A DNA stretch of 64,000 bases from Parapedobacter sp037190485 (GTDB taxonomy: Bacteria; Bacteroidota; Bacteroidia; Sphingobacteriales; Sphingobacteriaceae), in contig JBBCJB010000022.1 of NCBI GenBank assembly GCA_037190485.1, positions 52,124 through 116,123 of the forward strand. The letters are read 5' to 3'. The notes beneath the pieces were generated by a model. That model saw nothing but the letters and a program-made list of their open reading frames with translations, made no database searches and was not told the origin of the DNA. Positions 1-10,077 of the stretch are shown piece by piece; position 1 is the first letter of the stretch; the number at the start of each line of letters is the position of its first letter. A program made the position numbers and the translations under genes.

Positions 1-2
1 AG

Positions 3-2876
3 GTCGGAAATCAATCTCAGGTGGATGTCCTGTTGATAACGGAAGACAAACAGCTCGATGAGGTCGTGGTCGTGGGCTATGGTACCCAAGCGAAGAGTAC
101 GAGCACGGCTTCGGTTTCCGCGATCAAAGGACGGGAAATCGCAGACGTGCCCGTAGCCAATGTCAGTAGCGCGTTAACCGGACGGATTCCGGGACTGATT
201 TCCGCGCAGGGCAGCGGTGAACCGGGTAGTGACGATGCGGAACTCTATGTCAGGGGATCGGGAACGACGGGTAACAAGGCTCCATTGGTAATCGTTGACG
301 GCGTACCCCGTGAAATGAACCGGTTGGATCCCAATACCATCGAATCGGTAACCTTGCTCAAGGACGCCGCAGCCGTGGCACCATATGGCGTGGCGGGTGC
401 CAATGGCGTTGTGCTTATCACGACAAAGAATGGTGAGGCGGGCAAGGTTGCGCTATCCTATAAAAGTTATATGGGTTGGCAAAGTCCTACTGACCTGACC
501 GAAGTCTTGAATTCCTACGAGTATGCGTCTATGCGAAATGTCGCCAGCCAGAATTCCAATCCAACGGCCCGGTTGCCCTATACGGATGACCAGCTCGAGG
601 GATATCGGAAAACGGTTGAAGGGGCTCCCGATGCCGATACCGACAAATATCCCAATAGCGATGCCTTGGCATTCTTCCGGAATGCTAATACGACGATAAC
701 GGGACATAATGTAAACATGTCCGGTGGCCAGGATATCGCAACGTATTATGTAGGGCTTGGCTACCTCTATCAAAGTGGGCTATATGCTACAAATGACAAC
801 CACCGCTACAACCTGATGGCCAAGTTGACCTCGAAAGTCACGAAAACCACCACCATGACCCTTTCCATCAATGGTTCGCAGCAAAAGCTCGCACGACCCA
901 GCCTCGATCCCATCACCATTTTCCAACGTGCGGTATCGTGGAATCCAACGGTACCGATCGTGTTTTCCAATGGAAATTACGCATCCAATAACGGGAACAT
1001 CTCCAATACGATGTATACCAACACCTTGGCGGGCTCGCGAGTGGCCGATCGCACCGAGATTTTCTCCCAGTTTTCGATACAGCAGGATCTCCCCTTCATC
1101 AAGGGGTTGAGCGTGAAGGGGGTATTCAACTACGATCCCACGGCCGTCATCAATAAAAATTGGCAAGGAGGTGGCCAGGCGGCTGGGCTGGTTTTTTACA
1201 ACATAGACACCGCGGCCACCCCATATACATTTACGCCGGTGACCCTATCGTTGGCCAAGACGTTGGCCCAAAGCAGCGAACAACGCAAACGAATCACCTG
1301 GCAGGGTTTCTTGAATTATCGCCGACGGTTTGGCGACCATGACATCACCGGGTTGGTGGTCGCCGAAAGCAGGAGGACCACCTACAGTACTTTTTCGGCA
1401 CAGCGTACCAATGGCGTACTGGATATCGACGAATTGGATTTTGGCAACCCTAACCAGATTTATTGGAGCAACGGTGGGAATTCCAACGAAACCGCTCAAA
1501 TTGGGTACGTTTACAGGGTCGCTTACAGCAACAGGGGGAAATACCTGCTGGAAGCGAGCGGCAGGTATGATGGTAATTATTACTTCGCTCCCGGGCGGAA
1601 GTATGGTTTCTTCCCGGCCTTCTCCGCCGGTTGGCGATTGTCGGAAGAATCGTTCATGCGCGATGTGAAATGGGTCGACAACCTGAAGATACGGGGTTCC
1701 TGGGGGGTGTCCGGCAATTTGGCGGGCAGCCCATTCCAATACCTCAATACCTACCTGATTGAGTCGGCTTCATCCTATGTCTTTAACGGCGGTGTTTTTC
1801 AAGGTGCAAGGGAAAGGCTTGAAGCCAATCCGAACATCACCTGGGAGCGCGCCGAAAAGGCGAACATCGGGCTAGAGGTTTCGCTTTTTTCCAACAAGCT
1901 GAACATCGAAGCCGACTACTTCACGGAAAGGCGGGGTAATATGCTCGTTACGCCCGCCAACGTGGTGCCGGCGGAGTACGGGATAGCGGTCGCCCAGGAA
2001 AATGCGGGAATCATGGGCAACAAGGGCTTGGATTTGAACATAAATACCAGCCATCGGTTGGGTAGTGACCTTGTGGTTGGCCTGACGTTCAATTTCACCT
2101 ATGCCAAGAACAAACTGATCCAGACCTTTGAAAACCAGGCAACCTACAACGATCCCAATAGGAGGCGTACCGGCAGGCCGCTGAATACCATATTCGGATA
2201 TGTGGCCGAGCGTCTTTACCAAGTGGAAGACGACAAGAACCAAGATGGCGTAATCAACGCGGCAGATGGCTTTCCGGCTCAAAGCGTCGGTGGCGTAGTG
2301 GCCCCTGGAGATATCAAATACAAGGATTTAAATGGCGACGGTAAGATCGACGCAACCGATCAAACAGCGATAGGCAATCCGAACATTCCCGGAATAATCT
2401 ATGGCTTCATTCCGAGGATTTCTTACAAGGGCATCGATTTCTCCGTGTTATTCCAAGGCGCTGGCAAAACAAGTGCCTTTATCAGGCAGGAAATGGTGTG
2501 GCCGTTTGTAGCAAATGCGAACACATCGGTCAATACGCTTGATTATTGGTCACCTGAGAATCCGGATGCACAATACCCCCGGCCTTACGGCTCAGGCGGG
2601 AATCCGAACAATACACAGACGTCGTCCTGGTGGGTTTGGGATGTGTCCTACTTGCGTATCAAGAGTTTCGAGTTGGGGTATGGTATTCCCGAGGCGATTT
2701 TCAGGAATACCCCGATCGCGTCATGTCGGATTTTCGCATCAGGACAGAACCTGTTCACTTGGAGTGGAGTGAAGGGGATTATCGACCCCGAGTTGTCATC
2801 CACGGGAAGCAATACCAGGGGGTGGTACCATCCGCAGTTACGCGCTTTTTCCGCGGGCATCAATGTTACATTTTAA
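3..2876 (+). CDS. SusC/RagA TonB-dependent outer-membrane transporter, 5' end outside window
   Basis: This is a TonB-dependent barrel that imports glycan fragments across the outer membrane with its SusD partner. The frame is open to the left edge, so the signal peptide and most of the carboxypeptidase-like N-terminal domain lie outside the window. The visible part begins at the end of that domain, followed by the typical LDEVVVVGYG linker and then the plug (SALTGRIPGLIS, LYVRGSG, PLVIVDGVPR, SVTLLKDAAA). The rest is barrel, ending in an aromatic residue (NVTF) as is usual for outer-membrane barrels. The SusD gene follows after one base, and glycoside hydrolase genes follow that, which marks a polysaccharide-utilisation locus. 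The family call is firm; the substrate cannot be read from the sequence. Confidence 0.95.
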   Translation, partial: VGNQSQVDVLLITEDKQLDEVVVVGYGTQAKSTSTASVSAIKGREIADVPVANVSSALTGRIPGLISAQGSGEPGSDDAELYVRGSGTTGNKAPLVIVDGVPREMNRLDPNTIESVTLLKDAAAVAPYGVAGANGVVLITTKNGEAGKVALSYKSYMGWQSPTDLTEVLNSYEYASMRNVASQNSNPTARLPYTDDQLEGYRKTVEGAPDADTDKYPNSDALAFFRNANTTITGHNVNMSGGQDIATYYVGLGYLYQSGLYATNDNHRYNLMAKLTSKVTKTTTMTLSINGSQQKLARPSLDPITIFQRAVSWNPTVPIVFSNGNYASNNGNISNTMYTNTLAGSRVADRTEIFSQFSIQQDLPFIKGLSVKGVFNYDPTAVINKNWQGGGQAAGLVFYNIDTAATPYTFTPVTLSLAKTLAQSSEQRKRITWQGFLNYRRRFGDHDITGLVVAESRRTTYSTFSAQRTNGVLDIDELDFGNPNQIYWSNGGNSNETAQIGYVYRVAYSNRGKYLLEASGRYDGNYYFAPGRKYGFFPAFSAGWRLSEESFMRDVKWVDNLKIRGSWGVSGNLAGSPFQYLNTYLIESASSYVFNGGVFQGARERLEANPNITWERAEKANIGLEVSLFSNKLNIEADYFTERRGNMLVTPANVVPAEYGIAVAQENAGIMGNKGLDLNINTSHRLGSDLVVGLTFNFTYAKNKLIQTFENQATYNDPNRRRTGRPLNTIFGYVAERLYQVEDDKNQDGVINAADGFPAQSVGGVVAPGDIKYKDLNGDGKIDATDQTAIGNPNIPGIIYGFIPRISYKGIDFSVLFQGAGKTSAFIRQEMVWPFVANANTSVNTLDYWSPENPDAQYPRPYGSGGNPNNTQTSSWWVWDVSYLRIKSFELGYGIPEAIFRNTPIASCRIFASGQNLFTWSGVKGIIDPELSSTGSNTRGWYHPQLRAFSAGINVTF

Positions 2877-2877
2877 T

Positions 2878-4548
2878 ATGAACCAAAACGATATGAAGAC
2901 CTACATGATTTACGGAACACAGGCTTTGGGAATGCTCCTTTTCGTCATTTTGATAGGAGGTTGTAGCGATAATTTCCTGGAAATCGTGCCGAAAGACCAA
3001 TTGAGTTCAGAAACGCTTTTCGCCAACAAAGAAGGCGCTGATTTATTTCTGAACGACATCTATAGTGCTTTGCCGGATGGTGAACCGCCTTCAAATACCG
3101 ATCCATGGGAAGCTTGGAGCGACAATGTGACGGGCAGGTACACGTGGGGCATGGCGTGGGTCAATTCAGTTTCTCGGTCCTACAGTGCCAGCACTAACAA
3201 TCCGGGCCTGTATAACCACGGTTATCCGTCCATCCCGTTTAAATATGATGACGTGTATGCTCGAATCAGGAAATGTAACCTATTTATTGGGCAAGTGAAT
3301 AAGTATGCTGCCAATTTTGATGAGCAATGGCGTACCCAACGATTGGCAGAGGCTAGGTTCTTGCGGGCATTTCATTACCATTGGCTTTGGATGGCGTATG
3401 GCGGCGTTCCCATCATCAAGGAAGTACTCAACAGGCAGGAACAAGGTGATGGCATTTTTTATCCACGCAGCACGTATCAGGAAACCTATCAGTTTATCGT
3501 GGGCGAGTTGGCAGAGATCAACCTTGCCTTGCCTAATGAAGTCGGGACGGGCCGTGCCACGCGGGGCGCAGCCTTGACCCTCAAGGGGTGGTGCGAGTTG
3601 TACAACCACGAGTATGCAGACGCCGCAAATACCAACCAGCAAGTACGGAACCTGGGTAGATATGGGCTTTTTGCAAATTACAATGGCCAGTTCCTGACGA
3701 CCAATAACAACAACAGGGAATCGATATTTGCCTATCAACATCTTGCAGGTACGAAAAACTCCGGACGATCGGGAGAGTTTGGCCCGATGCCATCCCGCGC
3801 GGCGATGCAACCTACCCAAAACTTGGTCGACGATTACTTGATGAGTGATGGACTGCCTATCGACCAATCGCCCTTGTTTAATCCAGACGCCCCTTACGTC
3901 AATCGGGATCCCCGGTTTTATCAGTCTATCGTGTACGACGGATCCACCTGGCGGAATGTGGTTTACCACACCAGGCGCGGCGGGAATTATGCGTTAAGCT
4001 CGTCGGCAGAAAGGCATACGGGCTATTTCAGAAGAAAGGGGATCAATGACGGCGTTACGGAAGTGAATGTGCTGGAAGGGCCAAACTACGTGTTTTTCAG
4101 GTACGCCGAGGTTCTGCTGAATTATGCCGAAGCGAAGATAGCGCTCGGCCAGTTGGATCAATCCGTTTATGAGGCGATTGATAGCGTGAGGACGCGTGCC
4201 GGTATCCCGACATTGGCGAATACCTATTCCAGGCAACTTTCGCAGTCCGAGCTCCGGGATATCGTCAGGAGGGAGCGTAGAGTCGAACTCGCCTTTGAGA
4301 ACAAACGCTATTGGGACCTGATCAGGTGGCGTACGGCCGAGGTCGTACTGAACCAGCCCAAGTACGGAATAGACATCAGTGAACAGGGCGATAAGCTTGT
4401 TTATAGTCCGACAATCGTGCATGATATGGTCTTTTACGCCGATAGGAATTATCTTTTCCCGATTTTCCAGGGGTGGATCGATCAGAATCCAACGATCAAA
4501 GCTCAAAATACAACCGAATTTATTGGGGGGCAAAACCCCGGCTACTAA
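2878..4548 (+). CDS. SusD/RagB family surface glycan-binding lipoprotein
   Basis: This is the lipoprotein lid of the SusC transporter, which captures glycans at the cell surface. A start at 2878 gives a short lead before MKTYMIYG, then a hydrophobic stretch ending in a lipobox (IGGC), so the mature protein would start at Cys. A start at 2893 is equally possible. The helical SusD core is recognisable from AEARFLRAFHYHWLWMAYGG near residue 160 and from the C-terminal ELRDIVRRERRVELAFENKR and YWDLIRWRTAE. The gene begins one base after the susC stop, so the two are almost certainly co-transcribed. The length of about 556 residues is normal for the family. Confidence 0.94.
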   Translation: MNQNDMKTYMIYGTQALGMLLFVILIGGCSDNFLEIVPKDQLSSETLFANKEGADLFLNDIYSALPDGEPPSNTDPWEAWSDNVTGRYTWGMAWVNSVSRSYSASTNNPGLYNHGYPSIPFKYDDVYARIRKCNLFIGQVNKYAANFDEQWRTQRLAEARFLRAFHYHWLWMAYGGVPIIKEVLNRQEQGDGIFYPRSTYQETYQFIVGELAEINLALPNEVGTGRATRGAALTLKGWCELYNHEYADAANTNQQVRNLGRYGLFANYNGQFLTTNNNNRESIFAYQHLAGTKNSGRSGEFGPMPSRAAMQPTQNLVDDYLMSDGLPIDQSPLFNPDAPYVNRDPRFYQSIVYDGSTWRNVVYHTRRGGNYALSSSAERHTGYFRRKGINDGVTEVNVLEGPNYVFFRYAEVLLNYAEAKIALGQLDQSVYEAIDSVRTRAGIPTLANTYSRQLSQSELRDIVRRERRVELAFENKRYWDLIRWRTAEVVLNQPKYGIDISEQGDKLVYSPTIVHDMVFYADRNYLFPIFQGWIDQNPTIKAQNTTEFIGGQNPGY

Positions 4549-4559
4549 GCGATGCGAGC

Positions 4560-5558
4560 ATGCGTACAAGACTGATGTTTATTGCTGTATGGTTCGCAAC
4601 GGCATTGCTAGCGCAATCTTGCGCTGGCAATGACCGTCGCCCGATGCTGGAAAACGTTCCTTCGGTGGTATTGTTTGCTGGCGACGGGAAAACAGCCTAT
4701 CGCGATCCTGCCATCTTGTATCACGGGGGCAGCTTTCACCTTTACTTTACCTTGGTGGAAACGGAACCAGATGGGTTGATCTATTCGTATGTCGCGTATT
4801 CGAAAAGCAAGGATCTTGTCGCTTGGTCCGAAATTCGGAAGATAACGGAGAAAAATCAGTCATTGAACTATTCAAGTCCTGGCAATGTGATCCGGTTCGG
4901 CGACGAATGGTGGCTATGCTTCCAAACCTATCCGCGCCCGGCGTATGCTGCCGGCCAGCCGATCCGGTTTGGCGACGAAGCGGCACGCCTTTATGTGATG
5001 CGCAGCACCGATCTCGATGCGTGGTCTGCCCCGGAGTTGATCCGTGTCAAAGGGGATCATGTTTCGCCGGAAGATATGGGACGGATGATAGACCCCTATA
5101 TATTCGAGGACAAAGGCCAGCCAGGTAAGTACTGGTGCGTTTTCAAGCAAAATGGCATTAGTCTGTCCCATTCGGAAGACCTGCGCTCCTGGACCTTTTT
5201 CGGAAATATACAAGCTGGCGAGAACCCGTGTTTGATCTTGGATGATGACAAGTATGTCTTGTTCCACTCACCTCACAACGGCATTGGGATAAAAAGTTCC
5301 ACTGACCTTACAGCTTGGCAGGATTGGGGGAACCCGATCATGTTGGGCCAGGAGCATTGGGATTGGGCGAAAGGACGGATAACGGCCGGCGCGGTAGCTG
5401 ATTTGCGAAACGAAGCCGATGTCGGTAAATTCGTCATGTTTTTTCACGGATCCGGACCGCTGTCGGAAATGGAGGGCGACTTTGACCGTAATTCTTCGAT
5501 TGGTATCGCCTGGAGCGACGACCTGCGAACCTGGGAATGGCCAGGAAAGGGAAAGTAA
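4560..5558 (+). CDS. Secreted lipoprotein with five-bladed beta-propeller fold, GH43/GH117-like
   Basis: This is a likely secreted glycosidase or glycan-binding propeller of the SusCD locus. The start at 4560 is chosen because MRTRLMFIAVW begins a hydrophobic signal ending in a lipobox (LLAQSC). A longer frame upstream would overlap the SusD gene and has no signal. RDPAILYHGGSFHLYFT near residue 45 is the usual first-blade motif of GH43-type propellers, whose first Asp is the catalytic base. Further blades show as SPGNVIRFGDEWWLCFQ, MIDPYIFEDKGQPGKYW and CLILDDDKYVLFHSP. A Glu that could be the general acid cannot be assigned by eye. The length of 332 residues fits a single-domain propeller. 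The exact family and linkage are uncertain. Confidence 0.75.
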   Translation: MRTRLMFIAVWFATALLAQSCAGNDRRPMLENVPSVVLFAGDGKTAYRDPAILYHGGSFHLYFTLVETEPDGLIYSYVAYSKSKDLVAWSEIRKITEKNQSLNYSSPGNVIRFGDEWWLCFQTYPRPAYAAGQPIRFGDEAARLYVMRSTDLDAWSAPELIRVKGDHVSPEDMGRMIDPYIFEDKGQPGKYWCVFKQNGISLSHSEDLRSWTFFGNIQAGENPCLILDDDKYVLFHSPHNGIGIKSSTDLTAWQDWGNPIMLGQEHWDWAKGRITAGAVADLRNEADVGKFVMFFHGSGPLSEMEGDFDRNSSIGIAWSDDLRTWEWPGKGK

Positions 5559-5574
5559 TCTAAAAATAGGCATT

Positions 5575-7722
5575 ATGAAGAAAATGATTTGTTATGCGGT
5601 TTGTGGCATCGTGTCGCTTAGCCTTTGCTTTCCGCAAGAGCGGCAAGCCTACGAAGGGCGGGTGGGCCAGTACAAGGGCCGAAACGTATTTTTCATAGAC
5701 GATATCCCCTATGCCCCGTTGATGTATTCCGGTACGGAACAGGGCCGCAAGACCTGGATGGACCCCACTAAAAAGAGCATCGAGGCATTTACCGCGCAGG
5801 GATATGAGATCATCCAGACCGACACGTGGTTCAAATACCTTCTTGACGAGCGCGGGAAGTTTGATATCCCACAGATCCAAAAGCAACTCGCTTCGATCTT
5901 GCACATCAATCCAAAAGCAAAGATCGTTTTGCGCATCAATGTATCCGCTCCGCAGTGGTGGTTGCGCAAACACCCCGACGAGACGTGCAAGATAACCAAC
6001 CCGGATGGAGACGATTCCTTCGGCGGCAACAGTGCGGAAAGCTTGGCTTCAGAATTGTATCGGGCCTTCGCGAAGACCCACCTGACCCGGTTTTTGAAGC
6101 TGTTGAGCGAAACCCCTGAAAGCAACCATATCGTGGGATATCACATCGGTGGAGGTGTATATGGTGAATGGCATTACTACGGCATCCGGAACGAACCCGA
6201 CAGATCCGCGCCGATGAAGCGGCGGTTTGCGGATTATGCCATCAAGCAATACGGTTCATTGGCTGCGGCGAATAAGGTTTGGCACACGGATTTCGCTGGG
6301 AGGGACGACGTGGAGGTACCTGGTTTCGAACGCAGATACGCTACCGGGGATGGCGACTACCGCGATGCCGAGACCGATCGGTTCGTAATCGATTACTATC
6401 GGTGTCAACAGGAAACGATCTCTTCGATCGTTGAGGACCTGGCAAAGATAACCAAGGAAACATGGCCGAGGCCTGCAATCGTGGGCGTGTTTTTTGGGTA
6501 TTTGTACGGCGGCTTTACCGTCGGTGCCGAAGCGGGCCAGAATGATGTCGAACGGATATTTCGAAGCCCTTACATCGACTATTTCGCAGGTCCATATTAC
6601 TCGCGGGACATGAATGGATCGGGGTGTTACCGGTCACTGGCAGCATCGTGCGCATTAAATGGGAAGATATGGCTGACGGAACACGATGGAGGCACGCACC
6701 TCGGCGGCAGTGGCGCAGGCACGGCGACCTTTCCGGGTATCCCTGCCAACGAGGCGCAAACCATCGCGCGGATGAGACGGAACTATATGTATTCGTTGAC
6801 TGAAAACGGCGGCCAGTGGTGGTATGATTTCGGGCCAAGAAGCGTGGGTGGCGGTTGGTGGAACACGCCTGGGCTGATGGAGGAAGTGAAAAACCTGTTC
6901 TCCCTGTCGAATACGCTATTGCATAAAGAATTCGCGAAGCCAGCAGACGTTTTGGTCGTTTATGATATGGATGCTTATTATTACATGCGGCCAAGGTCAA
7001 GGGACAAGATATCGGCTCGGTTGACCGATGGTTTGGCAGATGCGTTACTCGGTACCGGAGTCGCCTTTGACAAGGTCTTTGCAATGGACTTGGACAAAAT
7101 CGACTATTCGACATACAGGACGGTCCTGTTTGCCAATACGGTATACGTAACCGAGGAGCGACGCAGATTTATCAAGGAACGCATCATGTGCAATGGGCGA
7201 CATGTTATTTTCATGGCGGGGGACGGGTATACCGATGGAAGCCGAAATAGTGACGAGCTGATCAGTTCGCTAGTCGGTATGACCATCAGAAAGCATACAG
7301 GAGATTCGGTATTGAATTTGATGGTGAACAAGAACAGCTATCCGGTAACATCCGGCGGCATCGAAAGCATATTTTACATCGATGACGCCCAAGCCAATGT
7401 AATCGGCCTTTACGGCTCGGGACTGACGGGTGCGGCAAAAAAAACACTTGCTGACTGTACCGTCTATTATTTCGGCCTGCCGTTGGAATCAAAGGCGACG
7501 CTATACAAAGATCTTTTCAAGGAAATCGGCAATCGTATGTATGTGACACATACCGTTGAAAAGGATTACGTTTCCGTGGGCGGGGGGATCATCGGCGTCT
7601 ATTCCGTATCTGGTGGGATAAAGCAAATCCAGCCGATGGATGGTAGCACAAAAAAGGTCGAATTTCAGCCTTATTCATGTTACTACTTCGATATGACCGA
7701 TGGTCGGCAATTAAACCATTAA
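5575..7722 (+). CDS. Secreted clan GH-A glycoside hydrolase, GH42-like beta-galactosidase candidate
   Basis: This is a predicted exported glycosidase. The start at 5575 gives MKKMICYAVCGIVSLSLCF, a signal peptide; the frame upstream of it runs through the previous gene and was rejected. The N-terminal half looks like a TIM barrel of the GH42 type (IVLRINVSAPQWWLRKHPDE near residue 120). Two candidate catalytic glutamates are E198 in GVYGEWHYYG and E369 in IWLTEHDGG. The first strand lacks the usual Asn-Glu pair of GH42 and has Gly-Glu instead, so this is a divergent member. From about residue 450 the protein resembles the Rossmann-like trimerisation domain of GH42 enzymes (DVLVVYDMDAYYY). The length of 715 residues fits that architecture. 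The substrate is unknown. Confidence 0.72.
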   Translation: MKKMICYAVCGIVSLSLCFPQERQAYEGRVGQYKGRNVFFIDDIPYAPLMYSGTEQGRKTWMDPTKKSIEAFTAQGYEIIQTDTWFKYLLDERGKFDIPQIQKQLASILHINPKAKIVLRINVSAPQWWLRKHPDETCKITNPDGDDSFGGNSAESLASELYRAFAKTHLTRFLKLLSETPESNHIVGYHIGGGVYGEWHYYGIRNEPDRSAPMKRRFADYAIKQYGSLAAANKVWHTDFAGRDDVEVPGFERRYATGDGDYRDAETDRFVIDYYRCQQETISSIVEDLAKITKETWPRPAIVGVFFGYLYGGFTVGAEAGQNDVERIFRSPYIDYFAGPYYSRDMNGSGCYRSLAASCALNGKIWLTEHDGGTHLGGSGAGTATFPGIPANEAQTIARMRRNYMYSLTENGGQWWYDFGPRSVGGGWWNTPGLMEEVKNLFSLSNTLLHKEFAKPADVLVVYDMDAYYYMRPRSRDKISARLTDGLADALLGTGVAFDKVFAMDLDKIDYSTYRTVLFANTVYVTEERRRFIKERIMCNGRHVIFMAGDGYTDGSRNSDELISSLVGMTIRKHTGDSVLNLMVNKNSYPVTSGGIESIFYIDDAQANVIGLYGSGLTGAAKKTLADCTVYYFGLPLESKATLYKDLFKEIGNRMYVTHTVEKDYVSVGGGIIGVYSVSGGIKQIQPMDGSTKKVEFQPYSCYYFDMTDGRQLNH

Positions 7723-7756
7723 TTCGGCCGGGTTGGCCATGAATCCAATTTCAACT

Positions 7757-10036
7757 ATGAATAAATTTGTATTTTGTCTTTTCTTCTGCTTTGTTCATGC
7801 GCACGTTTTTGCCCAACATCAAGGTTGGCGTGCCCATCGGATAACGCATAGCCAATGCCAGAACGAGTCAAACACGTGGTTAAACTTCATTAAGGAGCTG
7901 GAAGTCGATGAGTTACCCTTATCTGCTATTGCCAAAATAGCCTGCGATTCGAAATATTGGATGTGGATCAATGGCGAACCCGCGGTGTTCGAAGGGCAGT
8001 TGAAAAGGGGACCCACCCCCGTTGATACCTACTATGACGAGGTCGATATTGCGCCTTTCCTCAAAAAAGGCAAAAACAGAATAGCGATACAGGTATGGTA
8101 TTTCGGTAAGGACGGTTTTGCGCATAAAAGCAGTGGATTGGCCGCGATGGCTTTTGAATGCCAGCCACTTGGACTGATCAGTGATGGCACATGGTTGGTC
8201 AAACTCGACAAGGCATTCGAGCGCACCAATCAGGAGAACCCGAATTACCGCATATCCGAATCGAATATCCGATTTAATGCAACCAAGGGCGATTACGGCT
8301 GGACTCAGCCCCAAGTCGTGCCGAAGGGGTTCGCGAATGCAAAGGTAGTCGGCGCCCCGGAGTCCGCTCCCTGGAACAACCTGATAAAAAGGCCTATTCC
8401 GCTCTTCAAGGACTACGGGATACGCGAATACGAAAACCAGGACGAGATTCCAGCGATTGCCACCGGTGAGTGGATTACCTGTAGGTTGCCCTACAATAGC
8501 CAGGTAACGCCCTTGTTGGACATCGAAGCCCCGGAGGGGTTGACCATCCGGATGCAGACGGATAATTTTGACTATATGGGACTCGGCGTCGCATCCGTCA
8601 GGGCCGAATATATCTCGAAAGAAGGGCGTCAAGCATTTGAGTCGCTTGGCTGGATGAATGGCCATGTTGTCAACTATTTGATTCCTAAGGGTGTGAAAAT
8701 CAATTCGCTGTCCTACAGGAAGACGGGTTATGATTGCACATTCACAGGCTCATTCGATTGTGATGATCCGTTTTTCAATAAGCTGTGGAAGATGGCCGCA
8801 AGGACACTTTTCGTTTCCATGCGCGACACCTACATGGATTGTCCCGATCGGGAGCGGGCACAATGGTGGGGAGACTTGGTCAATCAGAGCGGACAGGCCT
8901 TTTATGCGTTGAGTCCCTCAGCGGCCGAGATAACCAGAAAGGGGATGCTCGAACTTATCAATTGGCAGCGGCCTGACGGGGTCATCTTCTCGCCGGTTCC
9001 CGCCGGTATATGGGATGCGGAACTACCCGACCAGATGCTGGCCAGCATCGGATACTACGGTTTCTGGAACTATTACCTGAATACCGGCGACCGGGAAACC
9101 ATCGTGGCAGTTTATCCCGGGGTAAAACGTTACCTGGACGTATGGGGGCTGAAAGGCGACGGAACGCTTGTCGAGCGACAAGGCGATTGGTATTGGGGCG
9201 ATTGGGGCGAGCTGCCCGATAGGCAATTGCTATTCAACGGATGGTATTACCTAGCGCTGAAAGGATACCTCAATATGGCCGAATTGGTGGGGGACAGTAC
9301 GGAAGCGGGCCGCGTATCGCAAGCGATGATTGAATTCAAAAAGGCCTTCAACACGGTTTTTTGGGACGGGGCTGGGTATCGGACCAAAGACTATGAAGGC
9401 ACTTATGATGACCGTGCCCAGGCATTGGCCGTGGTCTCTGGTCTCGTTGATCGCGATCGCTACCACAAGCTCCTGCCCATCTTTGCCTCTTCGTATCTAG
9501 CCAGCCCGTATATGGAAAAGTACGTGCTCGAAGCGCTGTTCGTTATGGAGGCGGCAGAAATGGGGCTCGAGCGCATGAAGCGACGTTACTTGAAAATGGT
9601 AACCGAATCGCCCTTCACCACTCTCGATGAGCACTTTAACGACGGTGAGCGTGTAACGGTAGGTTCAAATAACCACGCCTGGAGCGGAGGCGCCTTGACC
9701 GTCCTGTCGCAATACGCATGTGGCCTGCGACCGTCGGAAGCGGGCTGGGCAACCATTGAAGTGAAGCCCCGGCTGGGAAACCTACACCATGCGATGACCC
9801 GCAACGAGACCAAAGCGGGGGTGGTTGCCGTAGTCGTCAAAAAAGACACTTCAGGCATGGACATCGAACTGACGGTGCCGCCAGCCAGCAATGCGGTCGT
9901 CCATCTTCCCGCCAACTACCGCAAGGTTATCATAAACGGCACCCCTGCAGCGGCCGACCGGGAAGAAGAAGGCTTCCTGGTTTACCGCTTGACAGGAGGC
10001 ATCCACAACATACAGGCAGGGGGCGTCGGCCGATGA
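7757..10036 (+). CDS. Secreted alpha-L-rhamnosidase-like six-hairpin glycosidase (GH78 type)
   Basis: This enzyme probably removes terminal alpha-L-rhamnose from glycans. The start at 7757 (MNKFVFCLFFCFVHAHVFAQ) gives a clean signal peptide with an AQ cleavage site; an in-frame ATG at 7739 and a TTG at 7733 are possible but less convincing. The N-terminal 300 residues look like beta-sandwich domains. The (alpha/alpha)6 barrel begins near residue 340 with MRDTYMDCPDRERAQWWGD, equivalent to the DCPxRxE motif of GH78; D361 and E366 are candidate catalytic residues. NHAWSGGALTVLSQYACG and a small C-terminal beta domain close the protein, as in GH78. A rhamnosidase beside galactosidase-like enzymes suggests a rhamnose- and galactose-containing plant polysaccharide (inference). 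Confidence 0.82.
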   Translation: MNKFVFCLFFCFVHAHVFAQHQGWRAHRITHSQCQNESNTWLNFIKELEVDELPLSAIAKIACDSKYWMWINGEPAVFEGQLKRGPTPVDTYYDEVDIAPFLKKGKNRIAIQVWYFGKDGFAHKSSGLAAMAFECQPLGLISDGTWLVKLDKAFERTNQENPNYRISESNIRFNATKGDYGWTQPQVVPKGFANAKVVGAPESAPWNNLIKRPIPLFKDYGIREYENQDEIPAIATGEWITCRLPYNSQVTPLLDIEAPEGLTIRMQTDNFDYMGLGVASVRAEYISKEGRQAFESLGWMNGHVVNYLIPKGVKINSLSYRKTGYDCTFTGSFDCDDPFFNKLWKMAARTLFVSMRDTYMDCPDRERAQWWGDLVNQSGQAFYALSPSAAEITRKGMLELINWQRPDGVIFSPVPAGIWDAELPDQMLASIGYYGFWNYYLNTGDRETIVAVYPGVKRYLDVWGLKGDGTLVERQGDWYWGDWGELPDRQLLFNGWYYLALKGYLNMAELVGDSTEAGRVSQAMIEFKKAFNTVFWDGAGYRTKDYEGTYDDRAQALAVVSGLVDRDRYHKLLPIFASSYLASPYMEKYVLEALFVMEAAEMGLERMKRRYLKMVTESPFTTLDEHFNDGERVTVGSNNHAWSGGALTVLSQYACGLRPSEAGWATIEVKPRLGNLHHAMTRNETKAGVVAVVVKKDTSGMDIELTVPPASNAVVHLPANYRKVIINGTPAAADREEEGFLVYRLTGGIHNIQAGGVGR

Positions 10037-10077
10037 TCCGTGTGTTGCATTTACGAATCGCTTATACATCATTGAAA

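Noticed and set aside
5419..5574. 52-codon extension at the start of the GH42-like enzyme
   Set aside because: It overlaps the previous gene and would bury the clear signal peptide that starts at 5575.
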